In this document: in pieces, positions 7,177 through 16,559 of the stretch
Position numbering within the stretch: position 1 is the first letter of the stretch
Layout of the letters: each line of letters opens with the position of its first letter
Assembly (NCBI RefSeq): GCF_020216025.1
Contig: NZ_JAIWNC010000019.1
Span: forward strand, 62,001 to 126,000
DNA from: Jidongwangia harbinensis
GTDB taxonomy: Bacteria > Actinomycetota > Actinomycetes > Mycobacteriales > Micromonosporaceae
Length of the DNA stretch: 64,000 bases
Reading direction: 5' to 3'
The notes under the pieces: generated by a model
The model's database searches: none
What the model was told of the DNA's origin: nothing
The model's input: the letters and a program-made list of their open reading frames with translations, nothing else
Translations under genes and position numbers: made by a program

Positions 7177-7932
7177 TCAGTCCGGAGGGGCCTGGCGGAG
7201 CAGCGTCGGGTTGTCCCGGAGCAGCGCGGCGAGGCGCTTCGCCGCCATCTCGGTCTCCTCGCTGTCCACCCGCAGCGGGATGGGCTCGGGCAGCGGGGCG
7301 GGCATCCCGCGGGCCGGTTCCGCGGGGGTCCCGCGCTCGGCGGCCGCGGGCTCCGCCGGGGCGCGGTGCTGCTCGGCGCGCACCGGATTCGGGTTCTGCG
7401 GCGGCACCGGCGGCGGGGGCGTGGCCGCGAACGGGTGCAGGTACGGATTCTCGGCCGGGGCGCCGTTGCTCGGCTCCTCGTAGTGCGGCGTCGCGTCGTA
7501 CGCCTCGTCGGCATACCCCGGTCCGGGGTCCTCGTAGCGCAGCCGCCGGGTGTCCGACCCGGAACCCGCGGCCGGGTACGCCTCGGGCTCGGGGACCACG
7601 TACGGCTCCTCGACCGGCTCGTCCGGGTCGAGGTCGAAGTCCGCGTGCCGGGGTGAACCGTTCTCCGTCGGCGTGGCCCGCTGCGCGACCGCGTTGTCCG
7701 CGTTGACCTGCACCACGCCGTCCTCGACGAAGAAGTGCAGCAGCGTCGGATCACCGGCGCCCTCGACACCGACCGTCACCTCGAGCCGGGGGTGTCGGCC
7801 GACCACCCCGGCGATCGCCTCCACCAGCTCCTGGACCGCGAGCGGTGTGCCCGCGGCCTCACCGGCGGCGCGACGGCGTAGCTCGTCACGGCGTGCCAGT
7901 TTGTCGAGCGCGTCGTCCAGTCCGCCTCGCAC
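7177..7932 (-). CDS. conservon-associated hypothetical protein
   Basis: The protein has 251 residues. The N-terminal 90 or so form a folded domain (LVEAIAGVVGRHPRLEVTVGV, TLLHFFVEDGVVQVN). The middle is a disordered Glu/Pro/Tyr-rich linker with repeated acidic-aromatic pieces. The C-terminal 30 residues are a helix (EMAAKRLAALLRDNPTLLRQA). No enzyme motif is visible. It is the last gene of the conservon-like run, 95 bp after the GTPase gene on the same strand, so it may be an accessory or effector of that signalling complex. This role is inferred from position only. Confidence 0.6.
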   Translation of the reverse strand: MRGGLDDALDKLARRDELRRRAAGEAAGTPLAVQELVEAIAGVVGRHPRLEVTVGVEGAGDPTLLHFFVEDGVVQVNADNAVAQRATPTENGSPRHADFDLDPDEPVEEPYVVPEPEAYPAAGSGSDTRRLRYEDPGPGYADEAYDATPHYEEPSNGAPAENPYLHPFAATPPPPVPPQNPNPVRAEQHRAPAEPAAAERGTPAEPARGMPAPLPEPIPLRVDSEETEMAAKRLAALLRDNPTLLRQAPPD

Positions 7933-8027
7933 GTCACCGTCCTCCCGTCGGAGAAGTCGCCCGGATACAACTGTGCCCGCTCAGGTGCCGATTTGGGAAC
8001 CGCCACCTGAGCGACCCGGCGCACACC

Positions 8028-8657
8028 CTATGTCGACTTGAGCTTGATGGCGCGGTCGAGTGCCTGGTCTAACACCACGAGCAGGGCATCTCGGACGGAA
8101 CCGCGGAAACGTGCGTCGAACGAGATCACCGGAACCGCGTCCCGTACCGCGAGAGCCCAGCGCACCTCGTCCAGGCGGTAGCTCAGCTGGCCGTGGAACG
8201 TGTTGATGCCGACCACGAACGGCAGCCCGGCCCGCTCGAAGTAGTCGACCGCCGGATAGCAGTCGTCGATCCGGTTGGTGTCGACCACCACCAGGGCGCC
8301 CAGTGCGCCGCGGATCAGGTCGTCCCACATGAACGCGAACCGGGCCTGCCCGGGCGTGCCGAACAGGTAGAGCTTCAGCGTCTGGTCGATGGTGACGCAG
8401 CCGAAGTCCATCGCGATCGTGGTGGTGGTCTTGGCCGAGGCGGGCCCCGGATCGTCCACCCCGACCGACTCCATGGTCATCTCGGCCTCGGTGGTCAGCG
8501 GCGAGATCTCCGAGATGGCGCCGACCGTCGTCGTCTTGCCCACACCGAACCCGCCGGCCACGATGATCTTGACGGGTACCGGCGGTGCGCCCGGCCGACG
8601 CTCCTGGGGTACGCGGGCCGTCCCCACGATGCGGTCAGGAAAGGGCTCGAAGTCCAC
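8028..8657 (-). CDS. conservon small GTPase (CvnD-like)
   Basis: The protein has 209 residues with G-protein motifs: Walker A GGFGVGKTT (about residues 35-43), a switch-region run of threonines (KTTTTIAMDFG), and a G3-like LFGTPGQARF. It belongs to the Mgl/Cvn-type ATP/GTP-binding proteins paired with roadblock and DUF742 proteins in actinomycete conservons. In the model from Streptomyces CvnA-D, the kinase-like sensor sits at the membrane with B, C and the GTPase as a switch complex. It overlaps the DUF742 gene by 23 bp. Confidence 0.92.
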   Translation of the reverse strand: MDFEPFPDRIVGTARVPQERRPGAPPVPVKIIVAGGFGVGKTTTVGAISEISPLTTEAEMTMESVGVDDPGPASAKTTTTIAMDFGCVTIDQTLKLYLFGTPGQARFAFMWDDLIRGALGALVVVDTNRIDDCYPAVDYFERAGLPFVVGINTFHGQLSYRLDEVRWALAVRDAVPVISFDARFRGSVRDALLVVLDQALDRAIKLKST

Positions 8658-9087
8658 GGATCACTCGCCTGATGGTGTCGGGGTCGGGGAAATCGCTGTC
8701 GAGGACATGCACGTCCAGGTGGCCGGCCGCGCGCAGGTCGCCGACGAGAATGCGGGTGACGCCGAGATGCAGGCGCAGCCGGGCGGAGATCTCCGCCACC
8801 GACAGCGGCTCCGAGCAGAGCGTCACGATGGCGCGCTTCTCCGGCGGAAGCCGCGTGGGCGCCGCGCCGGGCGCGGCGGTGACCTGCGTCTCCAGCCCGA
8901 TGTTCGGATCCGGCCCGGCCACCCGGCCGGACGTGAGCACGAACGGGCGCAGCCCGCTGGCCGGCTCGTCGGGCGGCGGCCCGGCCGGCCTCGGCGCCGG
9001 CCGCACCGCCGGCGAACCGGACTGCAGGAACGGCCGGACCCCCGGCGTCGCCGGGTGATCCGGGTCGTCGGGGTCCGGGCGGATCAT
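8635..9087 (-). CDS. DUF742 protein (CvnC-like)
   Basis: The protein has 150 residues. A proline-rich N terminus (about 1-50) leads into the DUF742 domain, with LRPFVLTSGRV, LPPEKRAIVTLCSEPLSVAEISARLRLHLGVTRILVGDLRAAGHLDVH. This is a winged-helix-like fold typical of the third conservon component. It probably links the roadblock protein to the GTPase. Its ATG overlaps the stop of the roadblock gene by 4 bp. Confidence 0.92.
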   Translation of the reverse strand: MIRPDPDDPDHPATPGVRPFLQSGSPAVRPAPRPAGPPPDEPASGLRPFVLTSGRVAGPDPNIGLETQVTAAPGAAPTRLPPEKRAIVTLCSEPLSVAEISARLRLHLGVTRILVGDLRAAGHLDVHVLDSDFPDPDTIRRVIRGLRALS

Positions 9088-9554
9088 TGCTGAACGGCGT
9101 TCTTCAATTCAGCGATGAGGCGGGGGCTGAGCGCGCCGCCCGCGCGGGTGGCGAAGAGCGTCATCTCGTACGCCAGCGTGCCGAGGTTGGCGCTGCGGTC
9201 GGCGATCACGCCGAGCACCGAGCCGGCGCTGATCGCGGTGACCAGCAGGTAGCCGTCCTGCATGTCGATGATCACGCGGTTCAGGCTGCCCAGGTTGTAC
9301 CAGCTGGCGGCGCCGCCGGAGAGGCTGGTCAGCCCGGACACCACGGCGGCGAGCCGTTCCGCGTTGGGCCGGTCCTTGATCGCCGACATGGCCATCAGCA
9401 GGCCGTCGGAGGAGACCGCAATGGCTTCGATCACACCGGCGGTGCCGGAGGTGAACGAGTCCAGCAACCAGTTGAACGTCTTGGCCTCGGCACTCAGCTG
9501 CGCGTGCGCGTAGTCGCGGCCGTTGCCGGTGTCGGTGCTGTAGGGGGATGTCAT
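9084..9554 (-). CDS. roadblock/LC7 domain protein (CvnB-like)
   Basis: The protein has 156 residues with a roadblock/LC7 fold: an N-terminal helix (FNWLLDSFTSGTAGVIEAIAVSSDGLLMAMS), a central helix with SGGAASWYNLG, and the closing strands RVIIDMQDGYLLVTAISAGSVLGVIAD. Such proteins act as GTPase-activating or scaffold partners of the small GTPase in Mgl and Cvn systems. It overlaps its neighbours by 4 bp on each side, in line with coupled translation. Confidence 0.92.
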   Translation of the reverse strand: MTSPYSTDTGNGRDYAHAQLSAEAKTFNWLLDSFTSGTAGVIEAIAVSSDGLLMAMSAIKDRPNAERLAAVVSGLTSLSGGAASWYNLGSLNRVIIDMQDGYLLVTAISAGSVLGVIADRSANLGTLAYEMTLFATRAGGALSPRLIAELKNAVQQ

Positions 9555-12184
9555 CGCGGTTGTCCCTCGGGTTGTGGCTGTGTCTCATTCAGGGCGAGAG
9601 CGACGCCGTACTCGAACTGCTCGATCTGGGCTCGGGCGGCGTCCGGGTCCAGTTGCTGGGCCGGCGTGGTCGCCGGTGCGGCACGCATGGGTTCGGGGCT
9701 GGGCAGAGCCGCGCCGGGTACCCGGCGGGCGAGCGGCGGGTGCTCGGCGGCCGGTGCCGACGACATGTCGGCCTCGATGACGTCCCACTGCGCCCGGGAC
9801 ACGCCGGCCTCGAACGCCTCGAAGGCGTGCCGGGCGGCGAGTGCGTCGTCCGCCGACGGTGGCGTGACGGACACCCGCGACGACGACTCGGCCGGCACCT
9901 GGTGGCCCGGCACGCGACGGCGCAGCGGCGGCGGTGCGGCGCCGGGCTGTCCGGCCGGCCGGCGGCTGTCGGTGTCGGCGAACCGGCCGGCCGTCGGCGC
10001 CATCGGCAGCTCGGGCATCGCGGTCGGGTGCCGCCCGGCCACCGGGACGCCCGCGTCGTACGTCCGGACCTGCAACGGCGGCGGGTCGTAGGTCAGCTCG
10101 GCCTCGTACACCGGACCGGCGGTCAGCTCCGGCGGACCGGAACGCGCCGGCTGGAACGCGTTCCAGGACTGCGCCGACTGTAGCGTCCGGGTGGCCCGGC
10201 CCAGCACGTTCGCGTCGAACGGCTGCGCGCTGCCCGGCACCGACCGGGCGGACACGCCGGCGAGCAACGGCGCGAACTCGCCGTGCTGGCTCGGCACCGT
10301 CGCCTGGATCGGCCCGGTGACCGGCATGGCTGCGGTGCGCGCGACGAGATGCCCGGCGCGCAGGTCGACCCACGCGGTCACGCCGCCGTCCGGCGTGTCG
10401 GTGAGCGTCACCTCGATGCCGTGCCGGCGGGCCAGGCGGCCCACCACGAACAGGCCGAGCACCTCGCTGGGCGCGAGGTCGAGCCGCTCCCGGCGGGTCA
10501 GCCGGGCGTTCTCCTCGGCCAGCCGCTCCGGTGCCAGCCCCAGGCCGTGGTCGACGATCGCCAGCCGGGCGCCGCCGCGCAGCCCGGCCGCGGTGACCGT
10601 GACGTGGGTGTGTGGCGGCGAGAACGCGGTCGCGTTCTCCATCAGCTCGGCGAGCAGCAGCGTCAGGTCCGCCACCAGCGCCGGTACCACCACGATCTCC
10701 TCGGGCACCTCGACCTGTACCCGGGTGTAGTCCTCGATCTCGCCGAGCGCCAGCCGGACCACGTCGGACAGCGCCAGCGGCGCCATGTGCTCGTTCGCGC
10801 CGGCGCCGCCGGAGAGCACCACCAGGCTGGAGGCGTTCCGCCGGAGGCGGCTGGACATGTGGTCCAGGCGGTACAGCTCGCGCAGCCGGTCGGTGTCGGT
10901 CTCCCGGCGCTCCAGGTTGTCGATCAGTGCGAGCTGGCGGCCGACCAGGTTCTGGGTACGGCGGCCGACGTGCGCGAACATCTGCGCCACGTTGCGCCGG
11001 CCCAGCACCTGGCGTTCCACCAGCCGGACCGCGGTGCCCTGGACCCGGTCGAACGCCCGGGCCAGGTCGCCGATCTCGTCCCGGGCCTGCACGTCGACCG
11101 GGTCCAGCCGGATAGGCCGGGCCACGTCCGTGTCGTCGTCCGCGACCCGTTCGAGTTCCGCCTCGGCGGCCCGGGCGATCCGGTCCGCGGACGCGGTCAG
11201 GCGGCGCAGCGGCCGGGCGACCGCGCGGGCCATCAGGATGCTCAGGCCGAACACCACGAGCAGCAGCAGCAGCGAGGCGCCGCCGACGACCAGCGCGGTA
11301 CGCAGCGCGTCGTCCCGGTTCCTGGTCACCGCGGTGTCCACGTCCGCGGCGATCCGCTTCTGCACGAAGCCACCGAGCACGTTCACCGAGCGCAGCGCCG
11401 GGAACAGCGTGGTGGTGTTGAGCAGCTTGACCGCGCCGTTCGGGTCGACCGCGGCCTGGGTCAGGAACTGCGACCCGATCCGGGTGGTGACCGCCTCCTG
11501 CGCCGCGATGTACAGCCGGTACTGCGACGGCGTGAAGAACGGCTGGCCGTTGAGGATGTCCGCCTGCAGCTTCACCAGCACCGAGTAGAACAGGCCGACG
11601 AACGCGGTGTTCTTGGTGATCGCGGCGGTGGTCAGGTAGCCGGAGGCCTGGCTGATCTGGTCGTCCGTGCGCAGCGCCTGGTCCAGCGCGAACACCTGCC
11701 GGCCCACCGCGGTGGTGAGGTCGGCCTGGCTGCGCAGGTTCAGCCCGTCGATGATCGGCGTGATCACCTCGGTGAACTGGGAGATCACCAGGTCCGGCCG
11801 GGCGCTCCGGTTGAGCACCTGGGTGCGGGTGTTGTTGAGCCGGGTCGCGTTGGTGACCGCCCGGCCGAGCGCGGTGGACAGCGGCTCGTCCAGCCGGGTG
11901 AGCGACGCCAGCCGCTCCTGCGCCTTGGCGCTCTGGGTGACGAGTTCGGGCGCCTGGACCAGGCCGAGCGTGTAGCCGATCGACAGCAGCCGCTCCTCCT
12001 GCAGCTCCTGCACGGCGGAGCCGACCCGCCCGGCGAGTTCCACCAGGTCCGCGGTCTGCTGCGCGTCCCGGGCGGCGTCGACGCGGTTCACCACGATCGG
12101 CACCGTCAGGGCGACCACGCCGAGCAGCGGGATGAACACGAGAAGGGCGAGCTTGCCCAGAATGCGGAGCCTACCGAAGAGCAC
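9551..12184 (-). CDS. nitrate-sensing-domain sensor histidine kinase-like protein (CvnA-like)
   Basis: The protein has 877 residues. A transmembrane helix at about 14-32 is followed by an extracellular all-helical NIT-type domain (about 40-290), a second helix near 296-318, a HAMP linker, a dimerisation region with DHMSSRLRRNASSLVVLSGG, and an HATPase_c domain (N-box ENATAFSPPH, G-box DHGLGLAPERLAEE). The last 250 residues are a proline-rich disordered tail. It is the sensor of the conservon, and members are thought to bind partners rather than act in classical phosphorelay. It overlaps the upstream membrane protein gene by 14 bp. Confidence 0.92.
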   Translation of the reverse strand: MLFGRLRILGKLALLVFIPLLGVVALTVPIVVNRVDAARDAQQTADLVELAGRVGSAVQELQEERLLSIGYTLGLVQAPELVTQSAKAQERLASLTRLDEPLSTALGRAVTNATRLNNTRTQVLNRSARPDLVISQFTEVITPIIDGLNLRSQADLTTAVGRQVFALDQALRTDDQISQASGYLTTAAITKNTAFVGLFYSVLVKLQADILNGQPFFTPSQYRLYIAAQEAVTTRIGSQFLTQAAVDPNGAVKLLNTTTLFPALRSVNVLGGFVQKRIAADVDTAVTRNRDDALRTALVVGGASLLLLLVVFGLSILMARAVARPLRRLTASADRIARAAEAELERVADDDTDVARPIRLDPVDVQARDEIGDLARAFDRVQGTAVRLVERQVLGRRNVAQMFAHVGRRTQNLVGRQLALIDNLERRETDTDRLRELYRLDHMSSRLRRNASSLVVLSGGAGANEHMAPLALSDVVRLALGEIEDYTRVQVEVPEEIVVVPALVADLTLLLAELMENATAFSPPHTHVTVTAAGLRGGARLAIVDHGLGLAPERLAEENARLTRRERLDLAPSEVLGLFVVGRLARRHGIEVTLTDTPDGGVTAWVDLRAGHLVARTAAMPVTGPIQATVPSQHGEFAPLLAGVSARSVPGSAQPFDANVLGRATRTLQSAQSWNAFQPARSGPPELTAGPVYEAELTYDPPPLQVRTYDAGVPVAGRHPTAMPELPMAPTAGRFADTDSRRPAGQPGAAPPPLRRRVPGHQVPAESSSRVSVTPPSADDALAARHAFEAFEAGVSRAQWDVIEADMSSAPAAEHPPLARRVPGAALPSPEPMRAAPATTPAQQLDPDAARAQIEQFEYGVALALNETQPQPEGQPR

Positions 12185-13340
12185 CGGACCGCTCCCGCCG
12201 TGTCGGGTCCGGTTCGGTGCCGTACGGCGGCACCGGACCGAAGGAGCCGTTGCGGTTCGGGCCGTCCGGACCCGGCGGCATCGCCCCGTGCGGGCCGGTG
12301 GCGGCGGGTGCCGGCGGACCGGTACGCCGGCGCCGGCCGGTCAGCATGACGCCGACCGCGGTGAGCGCCAGCAGCACCGCCACACCGGCCGCGATCAGCG
12401 ACTCCAGCCGGCGGTTGTCGAGGCGGTCCCGCCGTTCGGTCAACAGGCTGGTCATCTCCCGCACCAGGACGCCGGCCAGGCTGCCGAGCGAGGTCTGCAA
12501 CTGGCTCTGCGCAGTGGCCATCGCGGCCGAGTCCGGCGGGGCGTTGGCGCCCGGGCTGGCGCCGCGGACGAACGACTCGACGCCGCGCCGGAACGAGTCG
12601 ACCGTGGTCACCAGGCTGCCGCTGAGCGTGCCGCTCTCGGTGTCGTCGACCGCCGCCTGCAGGTTGTCGGTCAGGTTGGCCACCGCGGCGTTGACCGCCT
12701 GCACCTCGGCGCCGAACTGCGGCACGAGGACGGCCTGCTGCTGGGCGCGCTGTTCGGCGGTGCCCGCGATGCCGGCCACCATCAGGCTCAGGTCGCCCAT
12801 CCGGCTCACGTGTACGACCGTGGCGGGCAGGTCGACGCCGAGTGCCTGTTGCAGGTTGGACACATCGTTGTCCGGATCGCGGTTGAGCCCCGAGTTGATC
12901 CGGACCGTGGTGTACAGCGCCAGGGTCAGCTCGGTGACCTCGACGTGGGCCTGGAAGATCTCCAGCGGACTGCCGGCCACCGACGGCAGCGCGCCGATCT
13001 TGTCGCGCAGGCCGGTCCACCGTTCCCGGGTGCCGAGCGTCTCGCCGAGGCGCTGGTCGGTGGCGGTCACCCGGCTCACGGCCGCGGTCAGCGAGCCGGG
13101 TGCGGTGGTGATGCCGCGCAGCGCCGACGACTGCGCCTCGCTGAGCGAGCTGACCAACGGGGAGAGGCTGGTCAGGTAGGCCACGCCCAGTTGCTCCCGC
13201 GCGGTACTGTCCCGGTCGTCGTTGACGTCCTGCCAGACCCGGGCGAACAGGAGCCCGGCGGGCAGCAGGATCGAGACGCTGAGGATGGCCGCGAGTGCGG
13301 AGCGTAAACGGGATGGGCGGTTGTCCATCGAAACTGCCAT
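12171..13340 (-). CDS. membrane protein with extracellular helical sensor-like domain, conservon operon
   Basis: The protein has 389 residues. One transmembrane helix near the N terminus (LRSALAAILSVSILLPAGLLFARVW) and one near 315-335 flank a long helical extracellular region resembling the NIT-type sensory domain of the next gene. The C-terminal tail is short and proline-rich. There is no kinase domain, so it looks like a sensor-only companion of the kinase-like protein. The ATG at 13340 is chosen because it follows a strong GGAGGAAGAAG ribosome-binding sequence. It is first in the six-gene operon. Confidence 0.75.
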   Translation of the reverse strand: MAVSMDNRPSRLRSALAAILSVSILLPAGLLFARVWQDVNDDRDSTAREQLGVAYLTSLSPLVSSLSEAQSSALRGITTAPGSLTAAVSRVTATDQRLGETLGTRERWTGLRDKIGALPSVAGSPLEIFQAHVEVTELTLALYTTVRINSGLNRDPDNDVSNLQQALGVDLPATVVHVSRMGDLSLMVAGIAGTAEQRAQQQAVLVPQFGAEVQAVNAAVANLTDNLQAAVDDTESGTLSGSLVTTVDSFRRGVESFVRGASPGANAPPDSAAMATAQSQLQTSLGSLAGVLVREMTSLLTERRDRLDNRRLESLIAAGVAVLLALTAVGVMLTGRRRRTGPPAPAATGPHGAMPPGPDGPNRNGSFGPVPPYGTEPDPTRRERSGALR

Positions 13341-13766
13341 GCTTCTTCCTCCGCCGAACGACACGCGATGGTCCGGGCTCCGACTACAGCGCGTAGTCGT
13401 TCGAGCGCACCGATCCGGGTCAATCTATCCGAGAAACAATCAAGCGACCCCTTGCCAAGGGTCAGAGTTAAGTCGGCTGATCGGGGGATACGCCGCCGGG
13501 GCGCAGTGGTTGTAACGCGCCTTCGACCTGCGGTGTCCCACGTCAAGAAGGCCCATTCGCGGTTCGTCGGTCCCGCGCGGGGGTCGCCCGCGGACGCGCA
13601 CCGGCAATTCGCTGCGATTCCACAGTAGAGAAAAGCATTGACGGAAGCCAATACCAAACGCTGGGTGATCAGGCTATTACCCAGCGCAGTATTGTTACTG
13701 AAGGTAGCGAGACGGACACGCAGTCCGTCGCCCGGTCATCTCATCAGATGGGACAAGCCGTGGGAA
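13341..13766. other. non-coding stretch: conservon promoter region and upstream terminator
   Basis: No protein-coding gene is supported here. A short palindrome CCCTTG-C-CAAGGG lies at 13449-13461, in the region expected to hold the conservon promoter, and a 46-nt two-part inverted repeat lies at 13649-13694, close to the end of the DUF885 gene. Base composition is lower in GC than in the flanking genes, as expected for regulatory DNA. Confidence 0.5.
13649..13694 (-). terminator. two-part inverted repeat after the DUF885 gene
   Basis: Outer arms CAATAC/GTATTG and inner arms GCTGGGT/ACCCAGC form an interrupted stem about 75 bp beyond the stop of the leftward DUF885 gene. This position fits a terminator. 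The alternative is a regulatory site, since it also lies upstream of the conservon. Confidence 0.5.
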
Positions 13767-15437
13767 CTAGAGCCGGGCCAGGGCCCGGCGCAGCGGATCG
13801 AGGCCCAGACTGCCCAGATTCAGGGCATCGCGGTGGAACGCCTTGAGGTCGAAATCGGCACCCTTGCGGGCCTTCACCTCGTCCCGCGCCAGTAACCAGA
13901 TGCGTTCGCCGATCTTGTACGACGGCGCCTGCCCCGGCCAACCGAGGTACCGCCGCCACTCGAAGCGCAGCACCTCCTCGTCGATGCGGCAGTGCTCGCG
14001 CAGGAACTCCCAGCCCAGCTCCGGGGTCCACCGCTCACCGGGATGGAAGCCGAACGGGTTGTCCCGGGGGATCTCCAGCTCCAGGTGCATGCCGATGTCC
14101 ACGATCACCCGGGTGGCCCGCAGCGCCTGGCTGTCCAGCATGCCGAGCCGGTCGCCCGGATCGCCGAGATAGCCCAGGTCGGCCATCAGGCGTTCGGCGT
14201 ACAACGCCCAGCCCTCGCCGTGACCCGAACACCAGGAGAGCAGCCGCTGCCAGCGGTTGAGCGACTCGGCGCGCAACTGCGCGGTGCCGATCTGCAGGTG
14301 ATGGCCGGGCACGCCCTCGTGGTACACCGTCGAGGTCTCCCGCCAGGTGGAGAACTCGGTCTGCCCCTCCGGCACCGCCCACCACATCCGGCCCGGCCGG
14401 GCGAAGTCCTCGCTCGGGCCGGTGTAGTAGATGGCGCCGTCGCTGGTCGGGGCCAGGCAGCACTCCAGCCGCTGGATCTGCGCCGGGATGTCGAAGTGGG
14501 TGCCGTTCAGCTCACCCAGCGCCTTGTCGGCGAGTGCCTGCATCCAGTCCCGGAACGCCTCCTTGCCGGGAATCCGCCGGGCCGGGTCGGCGTCCAGCAC
14601 CGCCACCGCCTCGTCGATGGCCGCGCCCGGACCGGCGATCTCCGCCGCCACCGAGCGCATCTCGTTCTCCAGCCGGAACAGCTCGTCGAAGCCCCACTCG
14701 TACGTCTCCTGCTGGTCCACCTTCGCGCCCAGGAAGTATTGCGACGCCAGGGCGTACCGGTCCGGACCGGCCGCCTCCTTGGCCCGGCCGCGGGGGGCCA
14801 GCTCGGTGCGGAGGAACTCGCCGAACCCGGCGGTGGCCGCGGTGGCGGCCGCGGCGCCGCGCCGGATCTCCGCGGCCAGCGCGCCGTCGGCCTCGATCCG
14901 GTCGGCCAGCGCGTGGAAGAAGTTGTCCCGCCGCGGATCGGTCCAGCCGGCGCACTGCTCGGCCACCGCGATCATCTGCGCGGTCGGGCTCACGTGCCCC
15001 GCGTCGGCCGCCTCGCGCAGCGTGGTCTGGTACTGCTCGATCGCCCTCGGGAACGCGGCGAGCCGGGCCGCGATGTTCGCCACCGCCTCCTCGCCCTCCG
15101 CCGGCATCAGGTCGAAGACCATCCGCAGCGCGTGCACGCCACTGGAGATCACACTGATCTCGCTGGCGGTGTAGCCGGCCTCGTGGCGGGCCAGCTCCAG
15201 GCCCAGACGCTCCAGCATCGCGTCCTTGGCGACCTGCTCCGCCTCGGTCTCCGCCTCGACGACGTCCAACTCGGTCAGCGTGCGCCGGGCCAGGTCGGCC
15301 TGCGCCTCGAAACCGGCCGGCGAGAGGTCGTCCAGCTTGTCGTCGTGCCCGGCGATGCCGGTGTAGGTGGCGCCGATCGGGCTGAGCGCGGCCCAGTCGG
15401 CGACGTAACGGTTGGCGAGGTCATCCACAAGTCCCAC
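13767..15437 (-). CDS. DUF885 family protein (putative metallopeptidase)
   Basis: The protein has 556 residues. The key motif is HEGVPGHH at about 373-380, a variant of the HExxH zinc-binding motif typical of DUF885, with a downstream SWCSGHGEGWALYAERLMADLGYL segment supplying a further conserved Glu. There is no signal peptide, so it is probably cytoplasmic. Family members are predicted peptidases or hydrolases, and substrates are mostly unknown. Its start lies 9 bp after the end of the PHP-domain gene on the same strand, so the two are likely co-transcribed. Confidence 0.85.
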   Translation of the reverse strand: MGLVDDLANRYVADWAALSPIGATYTGIAGHDDKLDDLSPAGFEAQADLARRTLTELDVVEAETEAEQVAKDAMLERLGLELARHEAGYTASEISVISSGVHALRMVFDLMPAEGEEAVANIAARLAAFPRAIEQYQTTLREAADAGHVSPTAQMIAVAEQCAGWTDPRRDNFFHALADRIEADGALAAEIRRGAAAATAATAGFGEFLRTELAPRGRAKEAAGPDRYALASQYFLGAKVDQQETYEWGFDELFRLENEMRSVAAEIAGPGAAIDEAVAVLDADPARRIPGKEAFRDWMQALADKALGELNGTHFDIPAQIQRLECCLAPTSDGAIYYTGPSEDFARPGRMWWAVPEGQTEFSTWRETSTVYHEGVPGHHLQIGTAQLRAESLNRWQRLLSWCSGHGEGWALYAERLMADLGYLGDPGDRLGMLDSQALRATRVIVDIGMHLELEIPRDNPFGFHPGERWTPELGWEFLREHCRIDEEVLRFEWRRYLGWPGQAPSYKIGERIWLLARDEVKARKGADFDLKAFHRDALNLGSLGLDPLRRALARL

Positions 15438-15446
15438 GGGCCGACC

Positions 15447-16541
15447 CTACTGGTCGGCTCCGCCCGGATGCTGGTGTGACCGGGTCCAGTCCAGCAACTG
15501 CTCCACCGGCCAGGTGTTGACCACCCGATCCACGGGTACGCCGCACAGCGCCGCCCGTTCACAGCCGAAGCGCAGCCAGTCCAGCTGGCCCGGGGCGTGC
15601 GCGTCGGTGTCGATGCTGAACAGGCAACCCGCCTCCACCGCGACGGTCAGCATCCGCTTCGGCGGGTCCAGCCGGTCCGGCCGCGCGTTGATCTCCACCG
15701 CCTTGCCGTGCTCGACGCACGCGCCCAGCACCGCCTCCACGTCGAACTCGCTCGGCGGGCGGGTGCTGCCGCGCCGGTGCCCCCGGTCGCCGGCGCCGGT
15801 GACACCGACCGCGGCCGCCGGCACCTTCCGGCCGGTGAGGTGGCCCAGGATGTCCAGGTGCGGGTTCGCGATGGCGGCCAGCATCCGCCGGGTCATCCTG
15901 GCCGAGGGGTCCCGCAGGTTGCTGTGCACCGAACCGACCACCACGTCCAGGCGTTCCAGCAGCGCGTCCTCCTGATCCAGGGAACCGTCGGCGAGGATGT
16001 CCACCTCGATGCCGGTGAGGATGCGGAACCCGTCCGGCAGCGCGTCGTTCAGCCGGGCCACGTGGTCCAGCTGGCGGCGCAACCGGGCCGGCGGCAGGCC
16101 GCGGGCCACCGTGAGCCGCGGCGAATGGTCGGTGAGCACCAGGTACTCGTGGCCCAGCTCGACCGCGGCCAGCGCCATCTCCTCGATCGGCGACCCGCCG
16201 TCGGACCAGTCCGAATGCGTGTGACAGTCGCCCCGCAACGCCTCCCGCAGCTGGGCCGCCGCCCCGGCCAGGTCCACCCCCTCGGTGGTCTCCATCCGGC
16301 GCAGATACGCCGGCACCTCGCCGGCCAGCGACTCGGCCACACAGCGCGCGGTCACGTCGCCGACGCCGGAGAGCTTCGACAACGTGCCCTCCGCCGCCCG
16401 CTCGCCGAGCTCGTCCGGCGGGAGCGCGGCGACCGTGGCCGCCGCGGAGCGGAACGCCCGCACCCGGTACGTCGCCTCGTTCGCGCGTTCCAGCAGGAAG
16501 GCGATGCGGCGGAGGTCGGCGACGGGATCACGGGCAGCCAT
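15447..16541 (-). CDS. helix-hairpin-helix PHP-domain phosphoesterase (PolX C-terminal-like)
   Basis: The protein has 364 residues. The N-terminal 90 or so resemble the helix-hairpin-helix domain of family X polymerases (ERANEATYRVRAFRSAA, LSKLSGVGDVTARCV). From about 105 onward it is a PHP domain with GDCHTHSDWSDG, VLTDHSPR, GIEVDI, GSVHSN and INARPDRLDPP metal-binding blocks. The polymerase palm domain between these parts in PolX is absent, so it is probably a standalone nuclease or phosphatase. An odd Gly/Arg-rich insertion, TGAGDRGHRRGSTRPPSE, interrupts the PHP domain near 245-265. It diverges from mtnA with 18 bp between starts. Confidence 0.85.
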   Translation of the reverse strand: MAARDPVADLRRIAFLLERANEATYRVRAFRSAAATVAALPPDELGERAAEGTLSKLSGVGDVTARCVAESLAGEVPAYLRRMETTEGVDLAGAAAQLREALRGDCHTHSDWSDGGSPIEEMALAAVELGHEYLVLTDHSPRLTVARGLPPARLRRQLDHVARLNDALPDGFRILTGIEVDILADGSLDQEDALLERLDVVVGSVHSNLRDPSARMTRRMLAAIANPHLDILGHLTGRKVPAAAVGVTGAGDRGHRRGSTRPPSEFDVEAVLGACVEHGKAVEINARPDRLDPPKRMLTVAVEAGCLFSIDTDAHAPGQLDWLRFGCERAALCGVPVDRVVNTWPVEQLLDWTRSHQHPGGADQ

Positions 16542-16559
16542 GTCTGCAGAATAGGAGGC

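Noticed and set aside
10283..12349. A 688-codon plus-strand frame antisense to the sensor kinase gene
   Set aside because: It is a mirror of a gene with high third-position GC; composition is Arg/Gly/Gln-rich without domains.
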